Shown here piece by piece: positions 1 to 8,581 of a stretch of 64,000 bases of DNA. Position 1 is the first letter of the stretch. Each line of letters starts with the position of its first letter. This DNA is from Aestuariivita sp. Its GTDB lineage: Bacteria > Pseudomonadota > Alphaproteobacteria > Rhodobacterales > Rhodobacteraceae. The stretch covers positions 1,116,001-1,180,000 of the forward strand of contig JAGYKE010000004.1 in the NCBI GenBank assembly GCA_018401465.1, given 5' to 3'. Below the pieces are notes generated by a model, which did no database searches, was not told where the DNA came from, and saw only the letters and a list, made by a program, of their open reading frames with translations. The position numbers and the translations under genes are program-made.

Positions 1-553
1 GGCCGTCGTCCAGCCGCGCGGCGTGCCGCCCCAGCGTCCAGCGCAAGGGCTGCGGCAGAAGCGGAAAGCGGTCCATCGGCGGAAGGCCGGTCAAAAGGAC
101 ATGGCGCGCGCCGAACTCCTGAGTCAGCCGGTCGATCAGGTGCCGCTGCTGCGACAGCCAGACGGGCCGCGGCAGGAACCGCGTGGTGTCGTTGACCCCC
201 AGCGCGACCAGCACCGCGTCGAACGGCCCGGTGATCCGGTCCAGCCTGCGCAGCGCGTCGCGGGTCATGTCGCCGGTGCGCGCGTGCAGTTCCCAGTCGA
301 CCGCGACATGGGGCGAAAGCCGCGCCACCAACTGCCCCGCCAGCGCCTGATCCTGATGCGGCGCGCCGACACCCGCGGCGGAACTGTCGCCCAGAATCAG
401 AAGCCGCAGCGGCTGGCCCTGTCCGATGCGCCCCGCGCGGGGGCCTTCCGCCTCGGGCAGGCGCAGGGCGCGGGTGCGCACCTGCAGCGCCTGCGCCGCC
501 AGCAGGGGCAGCAACGCCGCGCGCGCGGGCCAGTCGATCAGGACGTGCCTCAC
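1..553 (-). CDS. SGNH/GDSL-type esterase (3' end cut by window edge)
   Basis: The first 184 residues are visible; the C-terminus lies beyond base 1. SGNH block I is clear (ILGDSSAAGVG, near residue 58), with the nucleophilic serine after GD. Block III follows (ALGVNDTT, near residue 114), carrying the oxyanion-hole Asn. The Asp/His block V would be in the missing part. The GTG start at 553 overlaps the TGA stop of the hydroxylase gene (GTGA), so the two genes look translationally coupled. There is no clear signal peptide, only a mildly hydrophobic N-terminus. The family hydrolyses esters or lysophospholipids; the substrate cannot be read here. Placement in a lipid-linked operon is inference from the neighbouring membrane hydroxylase. 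Confidence 0.8.
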   Translation of the reverse strand, partial: MRHVLIDWPARAALLPLLAAQALQVRTRALRLPEAEGPRAGRIGQGQPLRLLILGDSSAAGVGAPHQDQALAGQLVARLSPHVAVDWELHARTGDMTRDALRRLDRITGPFDAVLVALGVNDTTRFLPRPVWLSQQRHLIDRLTQEFGARHVLLTGLPPMDRFPLLPQPLRWTLGRHAARLDDG

Positions 554-1479
554 CGGAAGCCCGGCGTGCCCGCGTCCTGCGGGTGGCGGGCAAGGTGTTT
601 CGCCTTGATCCCTTCGCTGGTGTCGCGACTGCCGTCATGGCTCCAGCCCGGGGGGGCGACGGCATACATGATCCGGTCGCGCAGGCTCAGCCCCGGTTGG
701 GTCACGTCGCGCCAGATGGCCAGCCATTCGTGGAACGCGACCCGCAGCGGGTTGAAGGTGCCGAGGTTCTGCACCAGCCCGTAATCGGGTTTCTCGCGGT
801 CGAGTTCCGGCACGAAGGTGCCGAACATCCGGTCCCAGATGATGAAGACACCGGCGTAATTGGCGTCGAGGTAACGCGGGTTGCGCCCGTGGTGGACGCG
901 GTGGTGCGACGGCGTGTTCATCACCGCCTCGACCCAAGCCGGCAGTCTGCGGATCGCCTCGGTATGGATCCAGAACTGGTAGATCAGGTTCAGCCCGCCG
1001 CAGAACAGCACCATCGCCGGGTGGAACCCCAGAAGGACCAGCGGCGCGCGCATCACGATCATGAAGGTGAAGGTGCCGGTCCAGGTCTGCCGCAGCGCGG
1101 TCGTCAGATTGTAGTGCTGGGAGGAGTGATGGTTCACATGCGACGCCCAGACCCAGCGGATGCGGTGCCCGAAGCGGTGCACCCAGTAATAGCGCAGGTC
1201 GTCCAGCACGAAGCACAGCGCGACGACCCACCAAGACGTGCCAAGATCCAGCGGCGTCAGCGCCCAGAGCGTCATCAGGAAGGCCCAGGCGACAAAGCCG
1301 AGGATCAGCCCTTCGGCCACGTTGCCAGCCCCCATGATGAGCGAGGTGACCGCGTCGCGGGTTTCATACCGCCCGCCGCGCCCGGGCCATGCGATCCACA
1401 GAAGCTCGGCCAGGATCGCGGCGATGAACAGCGGCACCGCCAGCTGCACGACGTCCGGGTAGCTCAGCGTGTCGGTCAT
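550..1479 (-). CDS. Sterol desaturase / fatty acid hydroxylase family protein
   Basis: This 309-residue integral membrane protein carries the histidine-rich boxes of the di-iron fatty acid hydroxylase superfamily: HRFGH near residue 102, HVNHHSSQH near 113, and SHHRVHHGRN near 191. Several hydrophobic segments lie before and between the boxes. The family hydroxylates or desaturates lipids, sterols or carotenoids using O2. The length matches bacterial members. The gene starts inside the stop of a small membrane-protein gene and ends inside the start of the SGNH hydrolase gene, so three genes form a tight minus-strand operon. Lipid modification is a family-level call and the substrate is unknown. 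Confidence 0.88.
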   Translation of the reverse strand: MTDTLSYPDVVQLAVPLFIAAILAELLWIAWPGRGGRYETRDAVTSLIMGAGNVAEGLILGFVAWAFLMTLWALTPLDLGTSWWVVALCFVLDDLRYYWVHRFGHRIRWVWASHVNHHSSQHYNLTTALRQTWTGTFTFMIVMRAPLVLLGFHPAMVLFCGGLNLIYQFWIHTEAIRRLPAWVEAVMNTPSHHRVHHGRNPRYLDANYAGVFIIWDRMFGTFVPELDREKPDYGLVQNLGTFNPLRVAFHEWLAIWRDVTQPGLSLRDRIMYAVAPPGWSHDGSRDTSEGIKAKHLARHPQDAGTPGFR

Positions 1480-1862
1480 GGCTCCTCCATCATGCGTTTC
1501 CAGACCAGCCGCGCGTCTGCGTCAAGCCGCAGGCCTACCCGGGGTGCAGTGAAATCGGCAAAACGGATGTCGAGACCGGAGGCGGTCTCACTGACCTGCG
1601 CGTCCGAGAGGCGACGGGCGGTGGTGTCCGCGCCCATGGCCCAGAGCAGGCCCGGCCCCCTGTCGGTCAGCACCAAGGCGGCATGCGCATCGCTGCTGAT
1701 CCAGACGGAGCGGACAACATCTTCGGGGAAGTGGCGCAGCCAGTCCGCCTGCGAAGTGTCTTCCGACAGCGCGCGGCGGCGGCCGAAGCCCAGCCAGATC
1801 GTCAGGATTGCGATCCCGGCGATCCCCAGAACGACCATGGCCAACAGGATTTCAAGCGGCAC
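1476..1862 (-). CDS. Small single-pass membrane protein, unknown function
   Basis: This protein has about 128 residues: one N-terminal transmembrane helix (roughly residues 3-23), then a basic stretch and a soluble domain of about 95 residues. I chose the GTG at 1862 because a GGAAGGGGGG Shine-Dalgarno-like run sits six bases upstream; a GTG six codons earlier (1880) would lie inside that run. The soluble part contains WISSDAHAALVLTD and RVGLRLDADARLVW, which suggest a beta-rich fold, but I recognise no family. The stop overlaps the start of the hydroxylase gene by four bases, so it probably belongs to that operon. It could be a small partner of the membrane hydroxylase, but this is inference. 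Confidence 0.6.
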   Translation of the reverse strand: MPLEILLAMVVLGIAGIAILTIWLGFGRRRALSEDTSQADWLRHFPEDVVRSVWISSDAHAALVLTDRGPGLLWAMGADTTARRLSDAQVSETASGLDIRFADFTAPRVGLRLDADARLVWKRMMEEP

Positions 1863-1941
1863 GACGCACCCCCCTTCCACCGTCAGTGAAACGGAAGGCG
1901 CGCGGCCCTGTCAAAGGGGGCGTGGCGTCAGGGCTGCGTTC

Positions 1942-2781
1942 TCAATGCGCCATGAGAACCGGCACCTTCGCCTGTTCCAGCATGTTGCGGGTGGCCCCGC
2001 CCAGAATCGCCTCTCGGAAGCGCGAATGGCCATAGGCCCCCATGACGATCAATCCGGCTTCCTTGTCCTGCACGTGACGGTTGATCACGTCGGACACGCG
2101 CGGCAGCGTCTTGGCCAGCACGTCGATTTCGCAATGCACGCCTTGGCGCGCCAGCATCTGGCCGAGGAACCCGCCCGGGTCCGACCGTTCGGGGCCGTGC
2201 TGGGGCGGGTCGATGACGACGATGCGCACCAGTTCGGCATTGCGCAGGAAGGGCAGGGCGGCACGCACCGCGGCCATCGCCTCGCGGCTCTGGTTCCATG
2301 CGATCACGACAGTCTTGGGGCGCGTCATAGGGTCGCCCTTGTCCGGTACGATCAGCACCGGCGCATCCCCGTCGAAGAGCGCAGCTTCCACCACCGCCTC
2401 CATCTCGGCGCCGCGGCCTTCACCATAGGGCTGGGCCAGCACGACAAGGTCCGAGAACCGCGCGCGCAGCGCCACGTGGCGTGCGATGTCCGCCAGCTGT
2501 GCCACGCCGTCCTCGACCGACCAGCGCACGCCGGATTTCTGCAGAAGGTCCTTGGCGAAGGCCGCGACCTCGCCCGCCTCGACACGGGCGCGGTCCAGAG
2601 TTTCCTGCAATATCATGGCGTTGGCGCCAGCATAATAATACCCCGACTGGGTCCGGTCGACGCCGAGGCACAGCGCCTCGACATGTGCGTCAAGCTCGGT
2701 CGCGAGCGCGGTGGCATGCGCGACGGGGGCCGCGGCGTGGTCGGCATCGGTGAGCACGGTCAACAGCGATTTGTAGGACAT
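1942..2781 (-). CDS. Universal stress protein with tandem UspA domains
   Basis: About 279 residues. The N-terminal half begins MSYKSLLTVL, and the C-terminal half has the UspA nucleotide-binding signature (VMGAYGHSRFREAILGG, near residue 250) followed by VLLMAH-like ends, so two Usp units are likely. I chose the ATG at 2781 over the in-frame start at 2820 because GAGGGG lies nine bases upstream of it. The gene is divergent from ccoN, and the intergenic region holds two FNR-type palindromes. Usp genes beside cbb3 operons and under FnrL control are known in Rhodobacter relatives. A role in survival under low oxygen is inferred from that context. Confidence 0.9.
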   Translation of the reverse strand: MSYKSLLTVLTDADHAAAPVAHATALATELDAHVEALCLGVDRTQSGYYYAGANAMILQETLDRARVEAGEVAAFAKDLLQKSGVRWSVEDGVAQLADIARHVALRARFSDLVVLAQPYGEGRGAEMEAVVEAALFDGDAPVLIVPDKGDPMTRPKTVVIAWNQSREAMAAVRAALPFLRNAELVRIVVIDPPQHGPERSDPGGFLGQMLARQGVHCEIDVLAKTLPRVSDVINRHVQDKEAGLIVMGAYGHSRFREAILGGATRNMLEQAKVPVLMAH

Positions 2782-2844
2782 CTTGCACCCCTCTTCTGGT
2801 GAATGGATTGTCACCACCATAGGCGCGGGACCCGCGTCGGGGCC

Positions 2845-2858
2845 TTGACGGAGGTCAA
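2845..2858. promoter_or_regulatory. FNR/FnrL-type box, proximal to the usp gene
   Basis: The sequence is TTGAC-GGAG-GTCAA, a 14-base palindrome fitting the FNR consensus TTGAT-N4-ATCAA with one symmetric change in each half. Its centre is about 70 bases upstream of the usp ATG, a distance suited to class II activation of the minus-strand gene. It lies 32 bases, about three helical turns, from the second box, so it may also help activate ccoN. Confidence 0.75.
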
Positions 2859-2876
2859 TCGTTCCGCGCAGGGCGC

Positions 2877-2890
2877 TTGATGCAGATCAA
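2877..2890. promoter_or_regulatory. FNR/FnrL box upstream of ccoN
   Basis: TTGAT-GCAG-ATCAA is an exact match to the FNR consensus half-sites. It lies about 100 bases before the ccoN ATG, so a start site near 2925 would place it at about -41.5. FnrL control of ccoNOQP is well established in Rhodobacter species. No strong -10 hexamer is obvious. Confidence 0.87.
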
Positions 2891-2985
2891 GGCATCCCCG
2901 CCCCCCCACAGGCGATGACACACCCAGTCTGAATCCGTCCGACGCGGCGCTTCGAATCGCGCGGGACAAGACGAAGGGACGAAAC

Positions 2986-4593
2986 ATGTTGAATTATCTC
3001 AAGCTGATCGTGCTGGGGCTCATCACGCTGTTCGCGATGATGGCCGCCTCTTACGCACGCGATCTGGCCTACCAGGTTCATGCGCTCATCGTGATGCTGG
3101 TGGCTGCGGGGCTGTTCCTGTGGACGCTGCGGCGCACGGACGAACCCGCAGCGGGACGCGATCTGTCGCTGGAATACAATGACGGGGTCATTCGTGCAGG
3201 CGTGATCGCCACCGCCGGTTGGGGTGTGGTCGGCTTTCTTGTTGGCGTGGTCATCGCGTTCCAGCTGGCCTTTCCCGCGCTGAACTTCGAATGGGCGCAA
3301 GGCTATCTGAACTTCGGGCGGCTGCGCCCCCTGCATACGAGCGCGGTGATCTTCGCCTTCGGCGGCAACGCGCTGATCGCGACGTCACTCTACGTCGTGC
3401 AGCGCACCAGCGCCGCGCGGCTCTGGGGCGGTAACCTCGCCTGGTTCGTGTTCTGGGGCTACCAGCTCGTCATCGTGCTGGCGGCGACGGGCTACATCCT
3501 TGGATCGACCCATGCCAAGGAATACGCCGAACCCGAATGGTATGTGGACTGGTGGCTGACCATTGTGTGGGTGGCCTATCTGGCCGTGTTCCTCGGCACG
3601 ATCGTGAAGCGGAAGGAACCCCACATCTACGTGGCGAACTGGTTCTTCCTGTCCTTCATCGTCACCGTCGCGATGCTGCACGTGGTCAACAACCTTGCCA
3701 TTCCGGTGTCGATCTTCGGGTCGAAGTCGGTGCAGGTCTTCTCGGGCGTGCAGGATGCCATGGTGCAATGGTGGTATGGCCACAACGCCGTGGGCTTCTT
3801 CCTGACGGCAGGCTTCCTCGGCATGATGTACTACTTCATCCCGAAACAGGCCGAACGTCCCGTCTTCAGCTACAAGCTGTCGATCATCCACTTCTGGGCG
3901 CTGATCTTCATCTACATCTGGGCCGGTCCGCACCACCTGCATTACACCGCGCTGCCTGACTGGGCCTCGACGCTGGGCATGGTGTTCTCGATCGTGCTGT
4001 GGATGCCGTCCTGGGGCGGCATGATCAACGGCCTCATGACGCTCTCGGGTGCCTGGGACAAGCTGCGCACCGATCCGGTGATCCGCATGATGGTGATCTC
4101 GGTCGGCTTCTACGGCATGTCCACTTTCGAAGGGCCGATGATGTCGATCAAGGCGGTCAACTCGCTGTCGCATTACACGGACTGGACGATCGGGCACGTG
4201 CATTCCGGCGCCCTTGGCTGGAACGGCATGATCACCTTCGGCGCGCTCTACTTCCTCGTGCCGGTGCTGTGGAAGCGGGAACGGCTTTACAGCCTCAGCC
4301 TCGTGTCCTGGCACTTCTGGCTCGCGACCATCGGGATCGTGCTCTACGCCGCCTCGATGTGGGTCACGGGCATCATGGAAGGCCTGATGTGGCGCGAAGT
4401 GGATGCAAACGGGTTCCTCGTGAACTCGTTCGCCGACACGGTCGCCGCCAAGTTCCCGATGTATGTGGTGCGCGGTCTGGGCGGGGTTCTGTTCCTCGCG
4501 GGTGCGGTCATCATGTGCTACAACCTCTGGATGACCGTGAAGCGGGCGCCGGCCAAAGAGGCCAGCCTTGCCACGGCCGTTCCGGCCGAATGA
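2986..4593 (+). CDS. ccoN: cbb3-type cytochrome c oxidase subunit I (CcoN)
   Basis: This catalytic heme-copper subunit reduces O2 to water in the inner membrane and pumps protons. It is 535 residues long, normal for CcoN, with about twelve hydrophobic segments. Expected metal ligands are visible: His117 in RPLHTS (low-spin heme), His266 in WWYGHNAVG and His316/His317 in AGPHHLHY (CuB), and His404/His406 in [14 protein letters not shown] (hemes b3 and b). Tyr310, in helix VII, is placed as the cross-linked cbb3 tyrosine. An SD-like AAGGGACG precedes the ATG. It is the first gene of ccoNOQP, with an FNR box upstream, so expression should rise when oxygen falls. Confidence 0.98.
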   Translation: MLNYLKLIVLGLITLFAMMAASYARDLAYQVHALIVMLVAAGLFLWTLRRTDEPAAGRDLSLEYNDGVIRAGVIATAGWGVVGFLVGVVIAFQLAFPALNFEWAQGYLNFGRLRPLHTSAVIFAFGGNALIATSLYVVQRTSAARLWGGNLAWFVFWGYQLVIVLAATGYILGSTHAKEYAEPEWYVDWWLTIVWVAYLAVFLGTIVKRKEPHIYVANWFFLSFIVTVAMLHVVNNLAIPVSIFGSKSVQVFSGVQDAMVQWWYGHNAVGFFLTAGFLGMMYYFIPKQAERPVFSYKLSIIHFWALIFIYIWAGPHHLHYTALPDWASTLGMVFSIVLWMPSWGGMINGLMTLSGAWDKLRTDPVIRMMVISVGFYGMSTFEGPMMSIKAVNSLSHYTDWTIGHVHSGALGWNGMITFGALYFLVPVLWKRERLYSLSLVSWHFWLATIGIVLYAASMWVTGIMEGLMWREVDANGFLVNSFADTVAAKFPMYVVRGLGGVLFLAGAVIMCYNLWMTVKRAPAKEASLATAVPAE

Positions 4594-4608
4594 CGAAAGG
4601 CTTGGACA

Positions 4609-5337
4609 ATGGCACTTCTTGACAAGCACAAGATCCTTGAGACCAACGCCACGCTTCTTCTGGTGTTCTCGTTCCTCGTGGTGACGATCGGCGGCATCGT
4701 GCAGATCGCACCGCTCTTCTGGCTCGAGAACACCATCGAGAAGGTGGACGGCATGCGGCCCTACACGCCGCTCGAACTGGAAGGCCGGGAAATCTATCTG
4801 CGCGAAGGCTGCTATGTCTGCCACAGCCAGATGATCCGGCCGATGCGGGACGAGGTGGAACGCTATGGCCACTACAGCCTCGCGGCCGAGTCGATGTACG
4901 ACCATCCGTTCCAGTGGGGCTCCAAGCGGACGGGGCCCGACCTCGCCCGCGTCGGTGGCCGCTATTCCGACGACTGGCACGTCCAGCACTTCCGCAATCC
5001 GCAAAGCGTGGTGCCGGAATCGGTCATGCCGAAATACGGCTTCCTCGAGCAGCGGATGCTCGACGGGCGCTATGTCGGTGATCTGCTGGCGACCCATGCC
5101 ATGATCGGTGTGCCCTACGATGATGCGATGCTTGAGAATGCCAAGGCCGATTTCATGGCTCAGGCGGATCCCGACAGCGATTATGACGGGCTGCTGGAAC
5201 GCTATGGCGACAGGGTCAACGTTCGCAACTTCGACGGACAGCCGGGCGTCTCAGAGGCGGATGCGCTGATCGCCTACATGCAGATGCTGGGCACTCTGGT
5301 CGATTTCTCGACCTTCACGCCCGACGCGAGCCGCTGA
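4609..5337 (+). CDS. ccoO: cbb3-type cytochrome c oxidase subunit II (CcoO)
   Basis: This membrane-anchored monoheme cytochrome c takes electrons from CcoP and passes them to CcoN. The protein is 242 residues long with an N-terminal transmembrane anchor at about residues 15-37. The heme c site CYVCH occupies residues 68-72 and is followed by [10 protein letters not shown], typical of CcoO. The rest of the family core ([19 protein letters not shown]) is intact, and a methionine in [10 protein letters not shown] is the likely axial ligand. The gene starts 15 bases after the ccoN stop and lies 14 bases before ccoQ. Confidence 0.98.
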   Translation: MALLDKHKILETNATLLLVFSFLVVTIGGIVQIAPLFWLENTIEKVDGMRPYTPLELEGREIYLREGCYVCHSQMIRPMRDEVERYGHYSLAAESMYDHPFQWGSKRTGPDLARVGGRYSDDWHVQHFRNPQSVVPESVMPKYGFLEQRMLDGRYVGDLLATHAMIGVPYDDAMLENAKADFMAQADPDSDYDGLLERYGDRVNVRNFDGQPGVSEADALIAYMQMLGTLVDFSTFTPDASR

Positions 5338-5351
5338 GGAGGGAACCGGAC

Positions 5352-5537
5352 ATGGAAACCTATACCTTCCTGCGCGCCTTCGCCGACAGCTGGATGCTGC
5401 TTGCGATGTTCGCCTTCTTCATCGGTGTCGTTGTCTGGGTCCTGCGGCCCGGCAGCAATGCGACGCACCGGGATGCGGCCAATATCCCGATGCGGCATCA
5501 GGACAAACCCGCCCAATCCGAGGAGGCGCGGCCATGA
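5352..5537 (+). CDS. ccoQ: cbb3-type oxidase subunit IV / assembly subunit CcoQ (FixQ)
   Basis: This 61-residue protein has one transmembrane helix (about residues 14-32) ending in the motif FFIGVVVWVLRPG, followed by a short polar tail. Length and position between ccoO and ccoP are diagnostic. CcoQ stabilises the complex and, in Rhodobacter sphaeroides, affects redox signalling to PrrBA. An SD-like GAGGAGGG precedes the ATG. The stop overlaps the ccoP start by four bases (ATGA), implying translational coupling. Confidence 0.95.
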   Translation: METYTFLRAFADSWMLLAMFAFFIGVVVWVLRPGSNATHRDAANIPMRHQDKPAQSEEARP

Positions 5538-6409
5538 GCAATAAACCCTCTCAATTGCAGAAGGGCGATCCGACGACGACCGGCCATGAATGGGACGGCA
5601 TTCAGGAGTTCAACAACCCTCTGCCGCGCTGGTGGCTCTGGACTTTCTATGCCTGCATCGCATGGGGTATCGGCTATACTATCGCCTATCCGGCCTGGCC
5701 GGGGATCAGCGCTGCCACCCCGGGTCTGCTGGGCTATTCCAGCCGCGCCGAGGTGGCCGAGGAAATCGCTGCGGTCGAAACCCGCAACGCCCCCGTCAAC
5801 GAACGTCTCGAAGGGGTCGAACTGGCGTCGGTGGGGGACGATGCCGAGCTTTATTCCTATGCCGTCTCGTCCGGGGCGGCTGTCTTCCGGACATGGTGCG
5901 CCCAGTGCCACGGGTCGGGGGCGGGCGGGGTTCAGGCCTCGGGCTATCCGAACCTGCTGGACGACGACTGGCTCTGGGGGGGCGACATCGACGCGATCCA
6001 CCAGACCATCGCCTATGGCATCCGGAACGAGGAATACGACGATGCCCGCTATTCGGCGATGCCCGCCTATGGCGACATGTTCACAGCCGAAGAGATCTCG
6101 CAGGTCGTGAACTTCGTCCAGACTCTGTCGGGCGGCACGGCCAACGACCCTGCACAGGTCGAAGCCGGGTCGGTCCTTTATGCCGACAACTGCGCGGCCT
6201 GCCATGGCGAAGCCGGAGAGGGCGACATCACTCAGGGTGCACCGAACCTTGCCGACGCGATCTGGCTCTATGGCGGCGACTACGCGGCGCTGACCTACAC
6301 GGTCACGAATGCGCGCTTCGGCATCATGCCCGGCTGGCAGGACCGCCTGTCCGAAGCGGAAATCCGCGCCGTCGCGCTGTACGTCCACCAGTTGGGCGGG
6401 GGGCAGTAG
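5534..6409 (+). CDS. ccoP: cbb3-type cytochrome c oxidase diheme subunit III (CcoP)
   Basis: This 291-residue diheme cytochrome c is the electron entry point of the oxidase. One transmembrane helix near residues 33-55 anchors two periplasmic heme domains with CAQCH at 122-126 and CAACH at 220-224. Probable axial methionines sit in YSAMPAYG (about 176) and FGIMPGW (about 265). The N-terminal cytoplasmic stretch GHEWDGIQEFNNPLPRWW is a CcoP hallmark. It is the last gene of the structural operon and is followed by a hairpin terminator at 6510-6543. Confidence 0.98.
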   Translation: MSNKPSQLQKGDPTTTGHEWDGIQEFNNPLPRWWLWTFYACIAWGIGYTIAYPAWPGISAATPGLLGYSSRAEVAEEIAAVETRNAPVNERLEGVELASVGDDAELYSYAVSSGAAVFRTWCAQCHGSGAGGVQASGYPNLLDDDWLWGGDIDAIHQTIAYGIRNEEYDDARYSAMPAYGDMFTAEEISQVVNFVQTLSGGTANDPAQVEAGSVLYADNCAACHGEAGEGDITQGAPNLADAIWLYGGDYAALTYTVTNARFGIMPGWQDRLSEAEIRAVALYVHQLGGGQ

Positions 6410-6509
6410 GCCTGCAAGGAATGTCCCGGCGGCACCGACATCCGCCGCCGGAACAGCGCCGGCGCCCCGATCTGTTCGCGCGTTTCCCGGGGCGTCGGCG
6501 CAAATGACA

Positions 6510-6543
6510 AGAAGGGGTCGCACCTGTCGGTGCGGCCCCTTCT
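6510..6543 (+). terminator. Terminator after ccoNOQP
   Basis: AGAAGGGGTCGCACC and GGTGCGGCCCCTTCT form a 15-base stem with one G-T pair around a TGTC loop. It lies 100 bases after the ccoP stop. The T-run is weak, as in many high-GC genomes. It separates the structural operon from the assembly operon. Confidence 0.8.
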
Positions 6544-6599
6544 CAGTTGCGGCAGAACGCCGCCGCGCCGCGGAAAAAGATATCTGGACGATGCGCTTT

Positions 6600-6613
6600 T
6601 TGACTCAGGTCAA
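6600..6613. promoter_or_regulatory. FNR/FnrL-type box upstream of ccoG
   Basis: TTGAC-TCAG-GTCAA is a 14-base palindrome of the same type as the box at 2845-2858. It lies about 70 bases before the ccoG start, behind the ccoP terminator, so the assembly operon probably has its own oxygen-controlled promoter. Confidence 0.8.
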
Positions 6614-6678
6614 GGTTTCAGCCTGACCCCGGTGCCAGAAACAAACCAAAGCAGAAGTCTGAATCCGGAGTCAGTCAG

Positions 6679-8112
6679 GTGTCCGATAGCGCCCAACCGC
6701 AACAAAGCCTCTATGCCGCGCGCGAACCGATCTTTCCCCGCCGCGTCTCGGGCAAGTTCCGGAACCTCAAGTGGATCGTGATGGCGGTGACGCTGGGCAT
6801 CTACTATGTCACGCCGTGGATCCGCTGGGACCGTGGCCCGGAACTGCCGGATCAGGCGGTGCTTCTCGATCTCGCGCACCGGCGGTTCTATTTCTTCTGG
6901 ATCGAGATCTGGCCGCACGAGTTCTATTTCGTCGCGGGTCTGCTGATCATGGCGGGGCTGGGCCTGTTCCTGTTCACCTCGGCGCTGGGCCGGGTCTGGT
7001 GCGGTTATGCCTGCCCGCAGACCGTCTGGACCGACCTCTACATTCTGGTCGAACGCTGGATTGAAGGCGACCGAAACGCACGGCTGCGGCTGCACCGCCA
7101 GACGGGCTGGGACCTGCGCAAGGCCCGGCTCAGGATCACGAAATGGACCTTGTGGCTGCTGATCGGGCTGGCGACCGGGGGGGCATGGGTCTTTTATTTC
7201 GCGGATGCGCCGACGCTGCTGCGCGATCTGGTGACGCTGCAGGCCCATCCCATCGCCTATACGACGATGGCGATCCTGACGGGCACGACCTTCCTGTTCG
7301 GCGGCTTCGCCCGCGAACAGATCTGCATCTATGCCTGCCCCTGGCCGCGCATTCAGGCCGCGATGATGGACGAGGACACGATCACCGTCGGCTATCGCGC
7401 CTGGCGGGGCGAGCCGCACAAGCATTCCGAAGAGGTCAAGGCCGGCGCCGAGATGGGCGACTGCATCGACTGCATGGCCTGCGTGAACGTCTGCCCCATG
7501 GGGATCGACATCCGCGACGGGCAACAGCTCGAATGCATCACCTGTGCGCTGTGCATCGACGCCTGCGACGACGTGATGGCCAAGATCGGCAAGCCGCGCG
7601 GGCTGATCGACTACCTGGCCCTGTCCGACGAAGAGGCCGAGCGTGAACACCGCACGCCGAAATCGGTCTGGCGGCACATCCTGCGCCCGCGCACCATCCT
7701 TTACACCGTGCTTTGGTCGCTGGTGGGCATCGGCCTTGTCTTCGCGCTGTTCATCCGGGCGCCCTTCGACATCACCGTCGCACCGTTGCGCAACCCGACC
7801 CATGTGGTCATGTCCGACGGGTCGATCCGCAACACCTATGACGTACGCATCCGCAACAAGTACGGCGAAGACGGCACCTTCCGGATCGTCGCGAGCGGGC
7901 ATCCCGCCATGATCGTCGATCTCGAGGGCGTCGATGGCAAAACGGTGACCATCGCTCCGCAAGAAATGAAACTGCAGCGGGTCTATGTGACGGTACCCGC
8001 AGGCACCGGCCCGGCGCTGGCCGAACGCACCGATTTCCGCTTCTGGATCGAGGATGTGAACAGCACCGCACGTGAACACAAGGACACCAGCTTCTTTGGA
8101 CAGGGGAACTGA
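6679..8112 (+). CDS. ccoG: Cytochrome c oxidase accessory protein CcoG (RdxA/RdxB/FixG family)
   Basis: This 477-residue polyferredoxin-like membrane protein is needed for maturation of cbb3 oxidase; CcoG is reported to reduce Cu(II) for CuB insertion. The N-terminal motif REPIFPRRVSGKFR is typical. Transmembrane segments are followed by cysteine clusters: CGYACPQTVW near 113, CIYACPWPR near 216, and a bacterial ferredoxin pair, CIDCMACVNVCPMGID and CITCALCIDACD, between about 260 and 297. A C-terminal Ig-like domain completes the usual architecture. The start is GTG. Four bases separate it from ccoH. Confidence 0.96.
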   Translation: MSDSAQPQQSLYAAREPIFPRRVSGKFRNLKWIVMAVTLGIYYVTPWIRWDRGPELPDQAVLLDLAHRRFYFFWIEIWPHEFYFVAGLLIMAGLGLFLFTSALGRVWCGYACPQTVWTDLYILVERWIEGDRNARLRLHRQTGWDLRKARLRITKWTLWLLIGLATGGAWVFYFADAPTLLRDLVTLQAHPIAYTTMAILTGTTFLFGGFAREQICIYACPWPRIQAAMMDEDTITVGYRAWRGEPHKHSEEVKAGAEMGDCIDCMACVNVCPMGIDIRDGQQLECITCALCIDACDDVMAKIGKPRGLIDYLALSDEEAEREHRTPKSVWRHILRPRTILYTVLWSLVGIGLVFALFIRAPFDITVAPLRNPTHVVMSDGSIRNTYDVRIRNKYGEDGTFRIVASGHPAMIVDLEGVDGKTVTIAPQEMKLQRVYVTVPAGTGPALAERTDFRFWIEDVNSTAREHKDTSFFGQGN

Positions 8113-8115
8113 CGG

Positions 8116-8574
8116 ATGGCACAGCGCGAATTCACGGGACGTCATGCGGCGATGGTCTTTGTTGGAGCCTTCGGGATCATCTTCGCGGTGAACATCGCGC
8201 TGGCGGTGAACGCCGTGCGGACCTTCCCGGGGCTCGAGGTCAGGAATTCCTATGTGGCGTCCCAGACCTTCGACGTCCGCCGCGATGCGCAGCTGGCGCT
8301 GGGCTGGGAGGTGCAGGCGGTGGCGCAGGATGGTCGCGTCTTCCTGTCCATCACCGACCGCGACGGCAAGCCGGTCGAGGTCGCGGCACTGACCGTAGTT
8401 CTTGGCCGCGCAACCCATGTGAAGGACGACATGGTGCCCGAATTCGTCTTCGACGGGCAGGCCTATGTCGCTCAGGCCGAACTGGCCCCGGGCAACTGGA
8501 ACATCCGCATGACGGCGCGTGCGGAAGACGGAACCGACTTCGCGCAGCGCGTCATCCTGCATATCCGCGGCTGA
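8116..8574 (+). CDS. ccoH: FixH family protein (CcoH)
   Basis: This 152-residue protein has an N-terminal transmembrane helix (about residues 12-34, FVGAFGIIFAVNIALAV) and a periplasmic beta-rich domain. The FixH-family stretch NSYVASQTFD follows the helix. FixH/CcoH is required for stable cbb3 oxidase assembly and works with CcoI. It starts just after ccoG and ends eight bases before the ccoI ATG, as in other ccoGHIS operons. Confidence 0.93.
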   Translation: MAQREFTGRHAAMVFVGAFGIIFAVNIALAVNAVRTFPGLEVRNSYVASQTFDVRRDAQLALGWEVQAVAQDGRVFLSITDRDGKPVEVAALTVVLGRATHVKDDMVPEFVFDGQAYVAQAELAPGNWNIRMTARAEDGTDFAQRVILHIRG

Positions 8575-8581
8575 GCCGGCC

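Noticed and set aside
583-2802. Very long plus-strand open frame across the hydroxylase and usp region
   Set aside because: It is antisense to genes with clear family motifs and is Arg/Gln/His-rich, as expected from high-GC shadow frames.
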